This document shows, piece after piece, positions 6,312 to 15,491 of a stretch of DNA of 38,151 nucleotides. Source of the stretch: Demequina sp. (lineage in GTDB: Bacteria > Actinomycetota > Actinomycetes > Actinomycetales > Demequinaceae); NCBI GenBank assembly GCA_030148645.1, contig JASBTB010000005.1:1-38151 (forward strand). Reading direction: 5' to 3'. The notes beneath the pieces were generated by a model. That model had not been told where the DNA came from, made no database searches, and saw only the letters and a program-made list of their open reading frames with translations. The position numbers were made by a program, and so were the translations under genes. The stretch's first letter is position 1, and the number at the start of each line of letters is the position of its first letter.

Positions 6312-8957
6312 AGCGAATCGGCCAAGAACACCTTGCTGCTTGTCGACGGATTGTCGATGGCCTTCCGCGCGTTCTTTGCGCTTCCGGTCGAGAACTTCGC
6401 GACGTCGACGGGCACACCGACCAACGCCGTATATGGCTTCACGGCGATGCTTGCGACGTTGCTGAACGACCGCAAGCCGACGCACGTCGCAGTGGCCTTC
6501 GACCTGCCTGGCGGTACATTTCGCACCAGGAGACTCCCGTCCTACAAGGGCACCCGCGACGAGACTCCGCCGGACCTCGAATCGCAGGTTCCGCTCATGC
6601 GGGAGGTGCTCGAAGCGTTGGGCGTGGTTGCCGTCGACAAGCCGGATTTCGAGGCCGACGACCTTCTGGCGACCTACGCCCGCCTGGGACGGGAGGCGGG
6701 CATGCGGGTGCTTGTGGTCTCCGGAGACCGGGACACCATCCAATTGGTGACTGACGACGTCACCCTCCTGTACCCCCGCAAGGGCGTAAGCGACCTTGTC
6801 GAGTTCACCCCCGCCACTGTCGAAGAGAAGTACGCGGTGCCGCCGCACCGCTACCCGGAACTCGCGGCACTTGTCGGGGAGACGTCCGACAACCTGCCTG
6901 GTGTGCCTGGCGTGGGGCCCAAGACGGCGGCCAAGTGGATTGCGACGTACGACGGACTGGATGGCATCCTCGCGGCCGCCGCCGACATTCCTGGCAAGGC
7001 GGGTGAGAACTTGCGCTCGCACATGGATCAGGTGCGGGTGAATCGCGAACTGAATCACCTGCGCACCGACCTGGATATCGACAGGACGCTTGAAGACCTT
7101 CGCCTCAAGGGTGGCGATGCCACCGCGATCCACGAGGTATGCGACGCGTTGCAGTTTCGCGGCTTGAGAGCCCGGCTACTCGCGCTTGCGGCCTCCGACT
7201 CCGCACCCGGTGACGATCCGCCCACGGCATTCGACGGGACCGTGGTGCACGCTCCTGCGCAGTTGGCCGATGTCGTCGCGCTGACCGGGGTTGTGGCGCT
7301 GCATGTGTGGGGCGCGCGGGGCGACGCGTGGGCGCTCGGTGTAGCCACGCAGTCGCAGGCTTGGGGGCTCGACCTTGGGGGCCTGGACGAATCGGCCGAC
7401 GCGTCATTGGGACAGTGGCTGGGCGACCCCGCGGTGTCCAAGGTCTTTCACGGCGCCAAGGACGCTCTTCACGCGTTGGCGGCTCGCGGATTTACCGTGG
7501 ACGGAGTGCACGACGACACTCAACTGGCCGCATACCTGGCCAACCCGGCACAGGGCCGGCTCGAACTGGCGGACGTCGCCGAACGATTTCTTGGGGTGCG
7601 CCCAGTCGCGGCGGCGTCGGGTCAGCTGGAGTTGGGACTGGGCTCATCGGAGCTCGAAGAGGTCGCCAGGCAGGCATTGCTCGTGGCACGACTCGCCTCC
7701 GTTGTGCGGGAAGACGTCGACCAGCGCAACATGACCGGGCTGTACCGTGACATGGAAATGCCGCTGGTGCACACGCTGTGGCGCATGGAATCCGCAGGTG
7801 TGGCCGTCGACGCGGGCTACCTCGACGAACTGTCGGCTTCCGCCTTGCAGCGCGCGAGCCTGGCGGCGGACGACGCCTACGCGGCCATTGGGGCCCAGGT
7901 GAATCTCGGTTCGCCCAAGCAGTTGCAAGAGGTGCTCTTCGATCAACTCGCCATGCCCAAGACCAAGAGGATCAAGACCGGTTACACGACCGATGCGGCG
8001 TCACTCGCCGATCTTTACGCGACACACCCGCACCCGTTCCTCGAGGCGTTGTTGGCGCATCGTGACGCGACCAAACTTGCGCAGATCATCCAGACCCTGA
8101 GGGATGCGGTGCGTGAGGACGGGCGCATCCACACCACCTTTTCCCAAACCGTTGCCTCCACGGGCAGGCTGTCGTCTCGCGATCCCAATCTACAAAACAT
8201 TCCGATCCGCACCGACGAGGGACACCGCATCCGGGAAGCGTTTGTGGTCGGCAACGGGTATGAGACGCTCGTCACCGCCGACTACAGCCAGATCGAGATG
8301 CGCATCATGGCACACCTCAGCGCTGACCAGGGCCTGATCGACGCCTTCAAAGCAGGGGAGGACCTCCACCGCTTTGTCGGTTCGCGGGTGTTCGGGGTGC
8401 CACCCGAGGGCGTGACGCCGCAGATGCGTTCACAGATCAAGGCGATGTCGTACGGGTTGGCATACGGATTGTCGTCGTTTGGGTTGGCGCGGCAGTTGGG
8501 ACTCACGGTCGGCGAGGCGCAGGCCCTGATGGAGGACTACTTTGCGCGATTCGGGTCGGTACGGTCCTATCTGACCGGCGTCGTCAAGCAGGCAACCGCG
8601 GACGGATACACCGAGACGATCTTTGGGCGGCGCCGATACCTGCCGGACCTGTCTTCGTCAAACCGGCAACGTCGAGACATGGCCGAGCGCATGGCCCTCA
8701 ACGCGCCCATTCAAGGAAGCGCCGCCGACCTGATCAAGCGCGCCATGCTCGCCGTCGACGATCGCCTTGCGGCGGAGGGCCTGTCGTCGAGGCAGGTCTT
8801 GCAGGTGCATGACGAATTGGTGATCGAGGCGGCTCCGGGCGAGGCCGACGACGTGGAGACGATTCTTCGCGAGGAGATGGCAGGTGCGGGGAGGCTTTCA
8901 CTACCACTGGATGTGAACGTGGGACGTGGGACCAATTGGCGGGTTGCGGGTCACTGA
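6309..8957 (+). CDS. polA: DNA polymerase I
   Basis: Repair and Okazaki-fragment polymerase, 882 aa. The N-terminal 5' nuclease domain (about 1-290) begins LLLVDGLSMAFRAFFALP and includes the acidic cluster KPDFEADDLLATYA, GDRDTIQLV and the helix-hairpin-helix LPGVPGVGPKTA. The middle domain has lost the proofreading residues: the position of the E. coli D355-x-E357 motif reads LHVWG. The polymerase domain has motif A DYSQIEMR (D658), motif B RRDMAERMALNAPIQGSAAD and motif C VHDELVIEA (D835). So the enzyme should have polymerase and 5' flap nuclease activity but no 3'-5' exonuclease. Start chosen at GTG 6309 from the leaderless promoter pattern; TTG 6300 would add three residues. Confidence 0.97.
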   Translation: MSESAKNTLLLVDGLSMAFRAFFALPVENFATSTGTPTNAVYGFTAMLATLLNDRKPTHVAVAFDLPGGTFRTRRLPSYKGTRDETPPDLESQVPLMREVLEALGVVAVDKPDFEADDLLATYARLGREAGMRVLVVSGDRDTIQLVTDDVTLLYPRKGVSDLVEFTPATVEEKYAVPPHRYPELAALVGETSDNLPGVPGVGPKTAAKWIATYDGLDGILAAAADIPGKAGENLRSHMDQVRVNRELNHLRTDLDIDRTLEDLRLKGGDATAIHEVCDALQFRGLRARLLALAASDSAPGDDPPTAFDGTVVHAPAQLADVVALTGVVALHVWGARGDAWALGVATQSQAWGLDLGGLDESADASLGQWLGDPAVSKVFHGAKDALHALAARGFTVDGVHDDTQLAAYLANPAQGRLELADVAERFLGVRPVAAASGQLELGLGSSELEEVARQALLVARLASVVREDVDQRNMTGLYRDMEMPLVHTLWRMESAGVAVDAGYLDELSASALQRASLAADDAYAAIGAQVNLGSPKQLQEVLFDQLAMPKTKRIKTGYTTDAASLADLYATHPHPFLEALLAHRDATKLAQIIQTLRDAVREDGRIHTTFSQTVASTGRLSSRDPNLQNIPIRTDEGHRIREAFVVGNGYETLVTADYSQIEMRIMAHLSADQGLIDAFKAGEDLHRFVGSRVFGVPPEGVTPQMRSQIKAMSYGLAYGLSSFGLARQLGLTVGEAQALMEDYFARFGSVRSYLTGVVKQATADGYTETIFGRRRYLPDLSSSNRQRRDMAERMALNAPIQGSAADLIKRAMLAVDDRLAAEGLSSRQVLQVHDELVIEAAPGEADDVETILREEMAGAGRLSLPLDVNVGRGTNWRVAGH

Positions 8958-8964
8958 CACCCAT

Positions 8965-8979
8965 TAGGGTTGCCCCATG
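8965..8979 (+). promoter_or_regulatory. pfkA -10 element with leaderless start
   Basis: TAGGGT (8965-8970), six spacer bases TGCCCC, then the ATG at 8977. No Shine-Dalgarno is present, so translation from a leaderless mRNA is expected. Confidence 0.6.
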
Positions 8980-9999
8980 CGTATCGGAATCCTTACCGGT
9001 GGAGGCGACTGTCCCGGCCTCAATGCAGCGATTCGCGCTGTCGTCAAACGAGGGACGTCGGAGCACGGATGCTCCATCATCGGCTTCCGCAACGGTTGGC
9101 GTGGCGTCATCGACGGAGATGCCCACCCCCTCACCCGGGACGACGTCTCCGGAATCCTGGTGGTCGGCGGCACCATGCTCGGTACGTCCCGTTGTCACCC
9201 TCACAAGGTGGAAGGTGGGATCGAGTCCGTGCGCGAGACCGTGGCCAACGAGAAACTCGACGGCCTGGTCTGTATCGGCGGCGACGGCACACTCAAGGCT
9301 GCAGGCAAGGTGTCGCTCGCCACGGGTGTGCCCGTGATCGGCATTCCCAAGACGATCGACAACGACGTGGTCGGTACCGATTCCTCGATCGGCTTCGACA
9401 CGGCCGTCACGGTTGCGACCGAGGCGATCGACCGTCTGCACTCCACAGCGGAGTCACACAACCGCGTGATGGTCGTCGAACTGATGGGTCGGCACTCGGG
9501 TTGGATAGCGGTGACGGCGGGCATGGCTGGCGGTGCCGACATCATTCTGGCTCCCGAGGAGCCGTTTGACATCGAGGCGATTGCCAAGAAGATCCGCCAC
9601 CGCCATCGCTACAAGAACTTCTCGATCGTTGCGGTCGCGGAGGGCGCCGTGCCCGCCGAGGGCTCGCATTGGAAAGGCAACCCCACGATCGACGACAATG
9701 GCAATCCGATCGCAGGTTCCATCGGCCACGAGGTCACCAAGGCGATCGAGGAGCTCACGGGATTCCCGACGCGACTCACCGTCCTTGGCTACACCCAGCG
9801 CGGCGGAGTTCCCACGGCCGCAGACCGGCTGCTCGGCACCAGGTTTGGCATCGCCGCCATTGACGCTCTCGTCGCCGGACAGTCTGGCGCGTTCACGGCC
9901 CTTCATGGCGAGCAGATCGTGCTTGAAGACTTCGCCACCATGATGGGCAAGACAAAGTGGGTTCCCACGGAACTGCTTGAGGCTGCGAGAGGGTTGTAG
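8977..9999 (+). CDS. pfkA: 6-phosphofructokinase
   Basis: Glycolytic kinase converting fructose 6-phosphate to fructose 1,6-bisphosphate; 340 aa. The nucleotide-binding start TGGGDCPGLNAAIRAVV, the phosphoryl-donor loop GGDGT (101-105), the catalytic loop PKTIDND (catalytic Asp128) and the substrate loop MGRHSGWIA are all present. Family knowledge: Gly at position 104 favours ATP, whereas Asp there marks pyrophosphate enzymes; Lys at the next donor position (K125 here, K124 in E. coli numbering) is more typical of the pyrophosphate/mixed clades. ATP is therefore the likely donor, as in Streptomyces PfkA, but assay data would be needed. The gene follows polA by 19 bp and has its own leaderless promoter. 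Confidence 0.95.
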   Translation: MRIGILTGGGDCPGLNAAIRAVVKRGTSEHGCSIIGFRNGWRGVIDGDAHPLTRDDVSGILVVGGTMLGTSRCHPHKVEGGIESVRETVANEKLDGLVCIGGDGTLKAAGKVSLATGVPVIGIPKTIDNDVVGTDSSIGFDTAVTVATEAIDRLHSTAESHNRVMVVELMGRHSGWIAVTAGMAGGADIILAPEEPFDIEAIAKKIRHRHRYKNFSIVAVAEGAVPAEGSHWKGNPTIDDNGNPIAGSIGHEVTKAIEELTGFPTRLTVLGYTQRGGVPTAADRLLGTRFGIAAIDALVAGQSGAFTALHGEQIVLEDFATMMGKTKWVPTELLEAARGL

Positions 10000-10051
10000 C
10001 GAAACCCGCGCAATCGTTGCGAAATCGTGTTGTCGTGACGCTCCGATAGGT

Positions 10052-10080
10052 TTGTGCCGGTCACGGGCGCAATGTAGGCT
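10052..10080 (+). promoter_or_regulatory. Predicted rpsA promoter
   Basis: -35 candidate TTGTGC (10052-10057), 17-bp spacer, -10 TAGGCT (10075-10080). Transcription would begin near 10087, leaving a 5' leader of about 70 nt ahead of the ATG at 10159. Unlike its neighbours, rpsA is therefore not leaderless. The whole pfkA-rpsA gap (10000-10158) holds nothing else that I can name. Confidence 0.5.
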
Positions 10081-10158
10081 GAACGGTGGCTCGGTGCGCC
10101 CCGCGCGCTGGCCTGCCCACCCTTCAACGATTCACCGACCACCGGAGTCACCCCCTCT

Positions 10159-11652
10159 ATGTCCGTATCCACCCCCGAGACCACCCAGATCGCCGTCAAC
10201 GACATCGGCTCGAGCGAAGACTTCCTCGCCGCTGTAGACGCGACCATCAAGAACTTCGACGACGGCGACCTGGTCCAGGGCGTGATCGTCAAGGTCGACC
10301 GTGACGAGGTTCTCCTCGACATCGGTTACAAGACCGAAGGCGTGATCCCCGCCCGCGAACTTTCCATTCGTCACGATGCCGATCCTGACGACGTTGTCAA
10401 CGTCGGCGACACCGTCGAGGCCCTTGTTCTCACTAAGGAAGACAAGGAAGGCCGCCTGATCCTGTCGAAGAAGCGCGCGCAGTATGAGCGGGCGTGGGGT
10501 TCGATCGAAAAGATCAAGGAAGAAGACGGAATCGTCACCGGATCCGTCATCGAGGTCGTCAAGGGTGGCCTCATCGTTGACATCGGCTTGCGCGGCTTCC
10601 TGCCAGCGTCGTTGGTTGAGATGCGCCGGGTGCGCGACCTCGGCCCGTACATCGGGCAGCAGATCGAGGCCAAGATCATTGAACTGGACAAGAACCGCAA
10701 CAACGTGGTGCTTTCGCGTCGTGCGTTCCTTGAGCAGACGCAGTCCGAAGTCCGTTCGTCGTTCCTCACCGCTTTGGCTCCTGGACAGGTCCGCAAGGGC
10801 GTCGTGTCCTCGATTGTCAACTTCGGCGCGTTCGTCGACCTGGGCGGCGTGGATGGCCTCGTGCATGTCTCCGAGCTTTCGTGGAAGCACATCGAGCACC
10901 CGAACGAGGTCGTCTCCGTCGGTCAAGAGGTCGAGGTCGAGGTTCTCGACATCGACATGGATCGCGAGCGCGTCTCCCTGTCGCTCAAGGCGACACAGGA
11001 GGACCCATGGGCCGTGTACGCTCGCACCCACGCCATCGGTCAGATTGTGCCGGGCAAGGTCACTAAACTCGTTCCGTTCGGCGCATTCGTGCGCGTGTAC
11101 GACGGCATTGAGGGGCTCGTGCACATCTCGGAGTTGGCTGTGCGCCACGTCGAGCTTCCCGAGCAGGTTGTCCAGGCCGACGAAGAGGTGTTCGTCAAGA
11201 TCATCGACATCGACCTCGAACGGCGTCGCATCTCGCTGTCCATCAAGCAGGCCAACGAGGGTGTCGACCCTGCGGGCGAGGACTTCGACCCGGCCCTGTA
11301 CGGCATGACCGCCGAATACGACGAGGCTGGCAACTACAAGTACCCCGTGGGCTTCGATGCCGAGAGCCAGGAGTGGCAAGAGGGCTTCGACGTTCAGCGC
11401 GAGGCGTGGGAAGCCGAGTACGCCAAGGCGCACGAGCGTTGGGAGGCGCACAAGGCGTTCGTGGCCAAGCAGGATGCGCAGGCGGCTCAGGCCGAGGTGA
11501 CGGAGCCTGCGGCTGCGCGAAAGCGTGGGCGCGGCGACGACGGCGGCGCAGCGACGTCGTACTCCTCCCACGACGATGACACGTCGGATGCTGGCACGTT
11601 GGCATCGGACGAGCGCCTCGCAGCACTGCGCGAGAAGCTCACCGGCAACTAG
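10159..11652 (+). CDS. rpsA: 30S ribosomal protein S1
   Basis: Binds mRNA at the small ribosomal subunit and supports initiation on structured or weak ribosome binding sites; 497 aa. Four S1/OB-fold repeats are visible: about residues 36-105 (GDLVQGVIVKVDRDEVLLDIG), 122-190 (GSVIEVVKGGLIVDIGLRGF), 210-278 (VRKGVVSSIVNFGAFVDLGG) and 295-363 (GKVTKLVPFGAFVRVYDG). Actinobacterial S1 normally has four repeats against six in E. coli. The C-terminal tail of about 130 residues is Glu/Ala-rich, with WEAEYAKAHERWEAHKAF and a basic patch RKRGRGDD, and is probably disordered. In mycobacteria rpsA is also polA's neighbour. Confidence 0.97.
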   Translation: MSVSTPETTQIAVNDIGSSEDFLAAVDATIKNFDDGDLVQGVIVKVDRDEVLLDIGYKTEGVIPARELSIRHDADPDDVVNVGDTVEALVLTKEDKEGRLILSKKRAQYERAWGSIEKIKEEDGIVTGSVIEVVKGGLIVDIGLRGFLPASLVEMRRVRDLGPYIGQQIEAKIIELDKNRNNVVLSRRAFLEQTQSEVRSSFLTALAPGQVRKGVVSSIVNFGAFVDLGGVDGLVHVSELSWKHIEHPNEVVSVGQEVEVEVLDIDMDRERVSLSLKATQEDPWAVYARTHAIGQIVPGKVTKLVPFGAFVRVYDGIEGLVHISELAVRHVELPEQVVQADEEVFVKIIDIDLERRRISLSIKQANEGVDPAGEDFDPALYGMTAEYDEAGNYKYPVGFDAESQEWQEGFDVQREAWEAEYAKAHERWEAHKAFVAKQDAQAAQAEVTEPAAARKRGRGDDGGAATSYSSHDDDTSDAGTLASDERLAALREKLTGN

Positions 11653-11669
11653 CCTGCACGCGATGAGTG

Positions 11670-11699
11670 AGGGGCCTCGACCATAAGGTCGGGGCCCCT
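11670..11699 (+). terminator. rpsA terminator
   Basis: A 13-bp stem (11670-11682 with 11687-11699, one G-U pair) around the loop ATAA, 17 nt after the rpsA stop. Only two T follow, so it is a G+C-rich hairpin of the sort common in actinobacteria. Confidence 0.75.
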
Positions 11700-11766
11700 T
11701 GTCGTCGCGGGGGACCGTGGCGGGGCGATGTTGCGCGGGGACCATCTTCCGTGACAGCATTTGCCG

Positions 11767-12357
11767 GTGCTACGCATTGGGTTGACCGGCGGAATCGCCG
11801 CTGGCAAGTCCACGGCAGCCGAGCGTTTTGCCGAACGTGGCGCACGGGTCATCGATCACGATCACTTGGCGCGGCGTGTCGTCGAGCCGGGTTCGGCGGC
11901 ACTCGCGGACATCGTGGGCGAGTTTGGCGACCGCGTGGTCAAGGGCGGAGTGCTCGACAGGGCTTCATTGGCTGCCACTGTCTTTGGGGACGATCAGGCG
12001 CGGCTGCGGCTTGAGGAGATCATCCACCCCTACGTTCACGCTGCGGCACATGCCGCTGATCGGCAAGCACGTAGCGAGGGGGTCGCGGTGGTGGTGCACG
12101 ACATCCCTCTGCTCGTCGAAACCGGACAAGGAAACGATTTCGATCTGGTGGTCTGTGTGACGGCTCCCGTGCACGTGAGGATTGCTCGCCTCCAGGAAAA
12201 GCGCGGGCTGACGCACGAACAGGCGGTGGACCGCATCGTGGCGCAGGCTTCCGATGACGAGCGCGCGGCGGTGTGCGATATCGCGCTGGACGGTTCTGGT
12301 CCCGTTGCATGGTTGCGCGCACAGGTAGACGAGTTCTGGTCCAGCCACCTACCGTGA
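11767..12357 (+). CDS. coaE: Dephospho-CoA kinase
   Basis: Last step of CoA synthesis: phosphorylates the 3' hydroxyl of dephospho-CoA with ATP. The 196-aa protein begins VLRIGLTGGIAAGKST, with the P-loop at residues 5-16, followed by the D-HLARRVVEPG substrate segment and the lid region RLQEKRGLTHEQAVDRI. Mycobacterial CoaE carries an extra C-terminal UPF0157 domain; here it is absent, so this is the short form. GTG at 11767 was chosen because homologues start right before RIGLTGG; an in-frame TTG at 11761 adds two residues. CAGCAT (11755-11760) six bases before the GTG is a weak -10 candidate for a leaderless transcript. There is no Shine-Dalgarno. Confidence 0.94.
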   Translation: MLRIGLTGGIAAGKSTAAERFAERGARVIDHDHLARRVVEPGSAALADIVGEFGDRVVKGGVLDRASLAATVFGDDQARLRLEEIIHPYVHAAAHAADRQARSEGVAVVVHDIPLLVETGQGNDFDLVVCVTAPVHVRIARLQEKRGLTHEQAVDRIVAQASDDERAAVCDIALDGSGPVAWLRAQVDEFWSSHLP

Positions 12358-12361
12358 CTGG

Positions 12362-12398
12362 TTGTCGTGTCTGACTCCGGGACTACCGTTGGGGTATG
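12362..12398 (+). promoter_or_regulatory. uvrB promoter with leaderless start
   Basis: -35 candidate TTGTCG (12362-12367), 16-bp spacer, -10 TACCGT (12384-12389), six bases, ATG at 12396. No SOS box of the TCGAAC-N4-GTTCGA type is visible here. Confidence 0.55.
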
Positions 12399-14456
12399 AC
12401 GTCCGACTTGCGCCGCGCCGAGAACCCGTTCCAGGTCGTTTCTGAGTATCGGCCTTCCGGTGACCAGCCTGCGGCAATCGAGGATCTGGTCAGGCGCATC
12501 CAAGCGGGCGAGCCCGACGTGGTACTGCTCGGTGCCACAGGAACCGGAAAGTCGGCCACCACGGCGTGGTTGATCGAGCGCCTGCAGCGGCCCACGTTGG
12601 TGATGGCCCACAACAAGACCCTTGCCGCCCAGTTGGCGAACGAGTTCCGGGACCTCATGCCGCACAACGCAGTCGAGTACTTCGTGAGTTACTACGACTA
12701 CTACCAGCCCGAGGCGTACGTTCCCCAAACTGACACGTTCATCGAGAAGGACTCCTCGATCAACGAGGAGGTCGAAAGGCTGCGGTATTCGGCCACCAAC
12801 TCGTTGCTGACCAGACGCGATGTGATCGTGGTCTCCTCGGTGTCCTGCATCTATGGACTCGGTACACCTGAGGAATACATCGAGGGCATGGTGAGTGTGC
12901 AGGTCGGTGACGTGGTGCCTCGTGATGCGCTGTTGCGCGAGTTCGTGCAGATGCAGTATGCGCGCAACGACTTGGCCTTCACTCGGGGGACCTTTCGTGT
13001 GCGTGGCGACACGGTGGAGATCATCCCCGTATACGAGGAACTGGCCATTCGTATCGAGATGTTTGGCGACGAGGTGGAGGCCCTGTACACCCTGCATCCC
13101 CTCACCGGGCAGGTTGTCGCAAAGCGCGATCAGGTACACATCTTCCCGGCCTCGCACTACGTGGCGAGCGAACGGCGCATGAGCACGGCAATCTCAACCA
13201 TCGAGCAGGAGTTGGGGCAACGGCTGCAGGAGTTGGAACGCCAAGGCAAGTTGCTTGAGGCGCAACGACTCAAGATGCGCACGACGTTCGACCTGGAGAT
13301 GATGCGTTCCGTCGGCACGTGCAGCGGCATCGAGAACTACTCGCGACACATCGAGCAACGCGAGCCCGGGACACCCCCACACACACTCCTGGACTACTTC
13401 CCCGACGACTTTCTGCTGGTCATCGACGAAAGCCACGTGACGGTGTCGCAGATAGGCGCGATGTACGAGGGCGACGCGTCCCGCAAGCGCACGCTCGTCG
13501 ACCATGGATTCCGGCTTCCCTCCGCGTTGGACAACCGACCGCTGCGGTGGGACGAGTTTCAGGAACGGATCGGGCAGACCGTGTATCTCTCGGCTACACC
13601 CGGTCCGTACGAATTGGGTAAGGCGGACGGCGTTGTCGAGCAGATCATTCGGCCGACGGGTTTGGTGGACCCGCAGATTGTGGTGAAACCCACCGAAGCT
13701 CAGATAGACGATCTGCTTCAGCAGATTCGCTTGCGCGTCGACAGGGACGAGCGGGTCCTCGTGACCACGCTGACCAAGAAGATGGCCGAAGATCTCACCG
13801 AGTACCTCTCCGACCGGGACGTCCGAGTCGAGTACTTGCACTCCGATGTGGACACCCTCAAGCGCGTGGAACTGTTGAGGGACCTGCGTATGGGTCGTTT
13901 CGATGTGCTCGTCGGTATCAACCTCCTGCGCGAGGGTCTGGATCTGCCCGAAGTGTCCCTGGTCAGCATCCTCGACGCCGACAAGGAGGGTTTTTTGAGG
14001 TCGGGGACGTCACTCGTCCAGACAATCGGACGCGCCGCACGCAACGTGTCGGGTGAGGTTCACATGTATGCCGACACGGTGACGGCATCCATGGCGGCGG
14101 CGATCGACGAGACCAATCGGCGTCGCGAGAAGCAGGTGGCGTACAACAGGGAAAAGGGAATCGATCCGACTCCGCTGCGCAAGAAGATCAGCGACATCAC
14201 GCAGATGCTGGCGCGCGAAGAGGCCGACACCATTGCCACGCTGCGCGACGTCGACAAGGGCACCACGAAACCCGCTGCGGCGGCAACCGCGAGAGGCGCT
14301 GGGCGGCCAGCGCAGGATCTCGCCGCGCTGGTCGAGGAGCTATCGGCACAGATGCGCGCCGCCGCTGCACAGTTACAGTTCGAACTAGCGGCGCGCTTGC
14401 GCGACGAGGTGGCGGAACTGAAAAGGGAACTGCGTCAGATGATGCAAGCGGGTTAG
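12396..14456 (+). CDS. uvrB: UvrABC system subunit B
   Basis: Damage-verifying helicase-like subunit of nucleotide excision repair; 686 aa. Walker A GATGTGKS is at residues 46-53. The beta-hairpin that clamps one DNA strand is seen in [25 protein letters not shown]. The helicase motifs include [17 protein letters not shown] and the C-terminal RecA-fold with [17 protein letters not shown] and QTIGRAARN. The C-terminal UVR motif (about 640-680, [20 protein letters not shown]) binds UvrC. The linker [16 protein letters not shown] is low-complexity. Spacing from coaE is 38 bp with its own promoter. Together with uvrA and uvrC in the same 9 kb, the full UvrABC set is in this window. Confidence 0.98.
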   Translation: MTSDLRRAENPFQVVSEYRPSGDQPAAIEDLVRRIQAGEPDVVLLGATGTGKSATTAWLIERLQRPTLVMAHNKTLAAQLANEFRDLMPHNAVEYFVSYYDYYQPEAYVPQTDTFIEKDSSINEEVERLRYSATNSLLTRRDVIVVSSVSCIYGLGTPEEYIEGMVSVQVGDVVPRDALLREFVQMQYARNDLAFTRGTFRVRGDTVEIIPVYEELAIRIEMFGDEVEALYTLHPLTGQVVAKRDQVHIFPASHYVASERRMSTAISTIEQELGQRLQELERQGKLLEAQRLKMRTTFDLEMMRSVGTCSGIENYSRHIEQREPGTPPHTLLDYFPDDFLLVIDESHVTVSQIGAMYEGDASRKRTLVDHGFRLPSALDNRPLRWDEFQERIGQTVYLSATPGPYELGKADGVVEQIIRPTGLVDPQIVVKPTEAQIDDLLQQIRLRVDRDERVLVTTLTKKMAEDLTEYLSDRDVRVEYLHSDVDTLKRVELLRDLRMGRFDVLVGINLLREGLDLPEVSLVSILDADKEGFLRSGTSLVQTIGRAARNVSGEVHMYADTVTASMAAAIDETNRRREKQVAYNREKGIDPTPLRKKISDITQMLAREEADTIATLRDVDKGTTKPAAAATARGAGRPAQDLAALVEELSAQMRAAAAQLQFELAARLRDEVAELKRELRQMMQAG

Positions 14457-14468
14457 GATGGCGATCCC

Positions 14469-14483
14469 TATGATGGCGGGGTG
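14469..14483 (+). promoter_or_regulatory. -10 element of the TerC-like gene, leaderless start
   Basis: TATGAT (14469-14474), a near-consensus -10, followed by six bases (GGCGGG) and GTG at 14481. It is the best -10 match among the leaderless starts in this window. Confidence 0.6.
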
Positions 14484-15491
14484 ACGACAGGCGCCGTATG
14501 GGCCATCACGCTCATGGCAGTGGTATCGGTCATGGCCTTCGACTTCGTCGTGGTTGTCCGAACACCACACGAGCCCTCTTTCCGCGAGTCGGTCACCTGG
14601 ACCCTGTTCTATGTGGCCGCAGCCACCGTGTTTGGCTTGTCGATGCTGTGGTGGCGAACGCCCGTCCAGGACGGCGCTGGCGAGTTCTTCGCGGGCTATC
14701 TCACCGAATGGTCACTGTCCGTCGACAATCTCTTCGTCTTCTTGGTGATCCTCAGCAGGTTTGCTGTGCCCGGCCTGTACCGGCAGCGCGTGTTGCTGTT
14801 CGGCGTAATCCTGGCGCTTGTGCTGCGCGGAGTCTTCATCGCGGCGGGAGCTGCCGCGCTTGGCGCTTTTACGTGGGTCTTCTACCTGTTTGGTGCCTTC
14901 CTGCTGTGGACGGCCATCTCTGTCGCGCGCGAAGGCGGCGCGGATCACGGCGCCGTCGCCTACCGAGAGAATGCGCTCATGCGTGCGGTGCGGCGATTCG
15001 TCCCCGCGACGGATGGCTATCGGGGGGCAGCAGTGGTGGTGCGGGATGGCGGCCGCATCGCGATGACACCACTCCTTCTTGTGATGATTGCGATCGGTTC
15101 CACCGACGTCCTTTTCGCCCTCGATTCGATCCCAGCGATCTTTGGCCTGACGCAAGACGCCTACCTGGTCTTCACGGCCAACGCTTTCGCGCTGATGGGT
15201 TTGCGGCAACTGTTCTTTGTGGTGGAGGGACTGCTCAAGCGTCTCAAATACCTCTCGTATGGGCTGGCAGCGGTGTTGGGGTTCATCGCCGTGAAACTGG
15301 TGTTGGAGGCTCTTCACGCCAACACGCTGCCGTTCATTAACCAAGGCCACGGCGTCGGCTGGGCGCCGACGATCCCTACCTGGATGTCGCTGGTGGTGAT
15401 CGTTGCGGCGATCGGGGGATCTGCGTTGGTGAGCGTGGCGGTCACCCCCAGCAACACGGGGCGTCAGGAAAGGCCCTCCCCGCGCTCGTGA
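14481..15491 (+). CDS. TerC/Alx family integral membrane protein
   Basis: Polytopic membrane protein of 336 aa with about eight or nine hydrophobic segments. It carries the family signatures EWSLSVDNLFVFLVIL (about residues 76-91) and GSTDVLFALDSIPAIFGLT (about 206-224), whose acidic residues within membrane helices are thought to coordinate metal ions. The family includes Alx of E. coli and TerC of tellurite operons; recent work links it to manganese export and to metallation of exported enzymes. No tellurite-resistance neighbours are present, so tellurite resistance should not be assumed. The GTG start follows a leaderless -10. Its 3' end overlaps the convergent YciI-like gene by 28 bp. Confidence 0.9.
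   Translation: MTTGAVWAITLMAVVSVMAFDFVVVVRTPHEPSFRESVTWTLFYVAAATVFGLSMLWWRTPVQDGAGEFFAGYLTEWSLSVDNLFVFLVILSRFAVPGLYRQRVLLFGVILALVLRGVFIAAGAAALGAFTWVFYLFGAFLLWTAISVAREGGADHGAVAYRENALMRAVRRFVPATDGYRGAAVVVRDGGRIAMTPLLLVMIAIGSTDVLFALDSIPAIFGLTQDAYLVFTANAFALMGLRQLFFVVEGLLKRLKYLSYGLAAVLGFIAVKLVLEALHANTLPFINQGHGVGWAPTIPTWMSLVVIVAAIGGSALVSVAVTPSNTGRQERPSPRS

Noticed and set aside
4665-7133. A very long minus-strand open frame that runs from livH through polA
   Set aside because: Only the livH part (from 5831) has family sequence; the rest is antisense to polA and to the thioesterase gene in another frame, a common artefact of high-G+C codon bias.
10132-11760. A 542-codon minus-strand frame antisense to rpsA
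   Set aside because: It mirrors the rpsA codons (Asp/Glu/Leu/Val-rich), shows no domain I recognise, and rpsA on the other strand is unmistakable.
12036-13157. Minus-strand frame of 373 codons opposite coaE and uvrB
   Set aside because: Antisense shadow of uvrB and coaE with no recognisable family and no start signals.
14481-15491. TerC-like gene as a tellurite-resistance operon
   Set aside because: No terZABDE-type neighbours; the family is widespread and linked to metal homeostasis.
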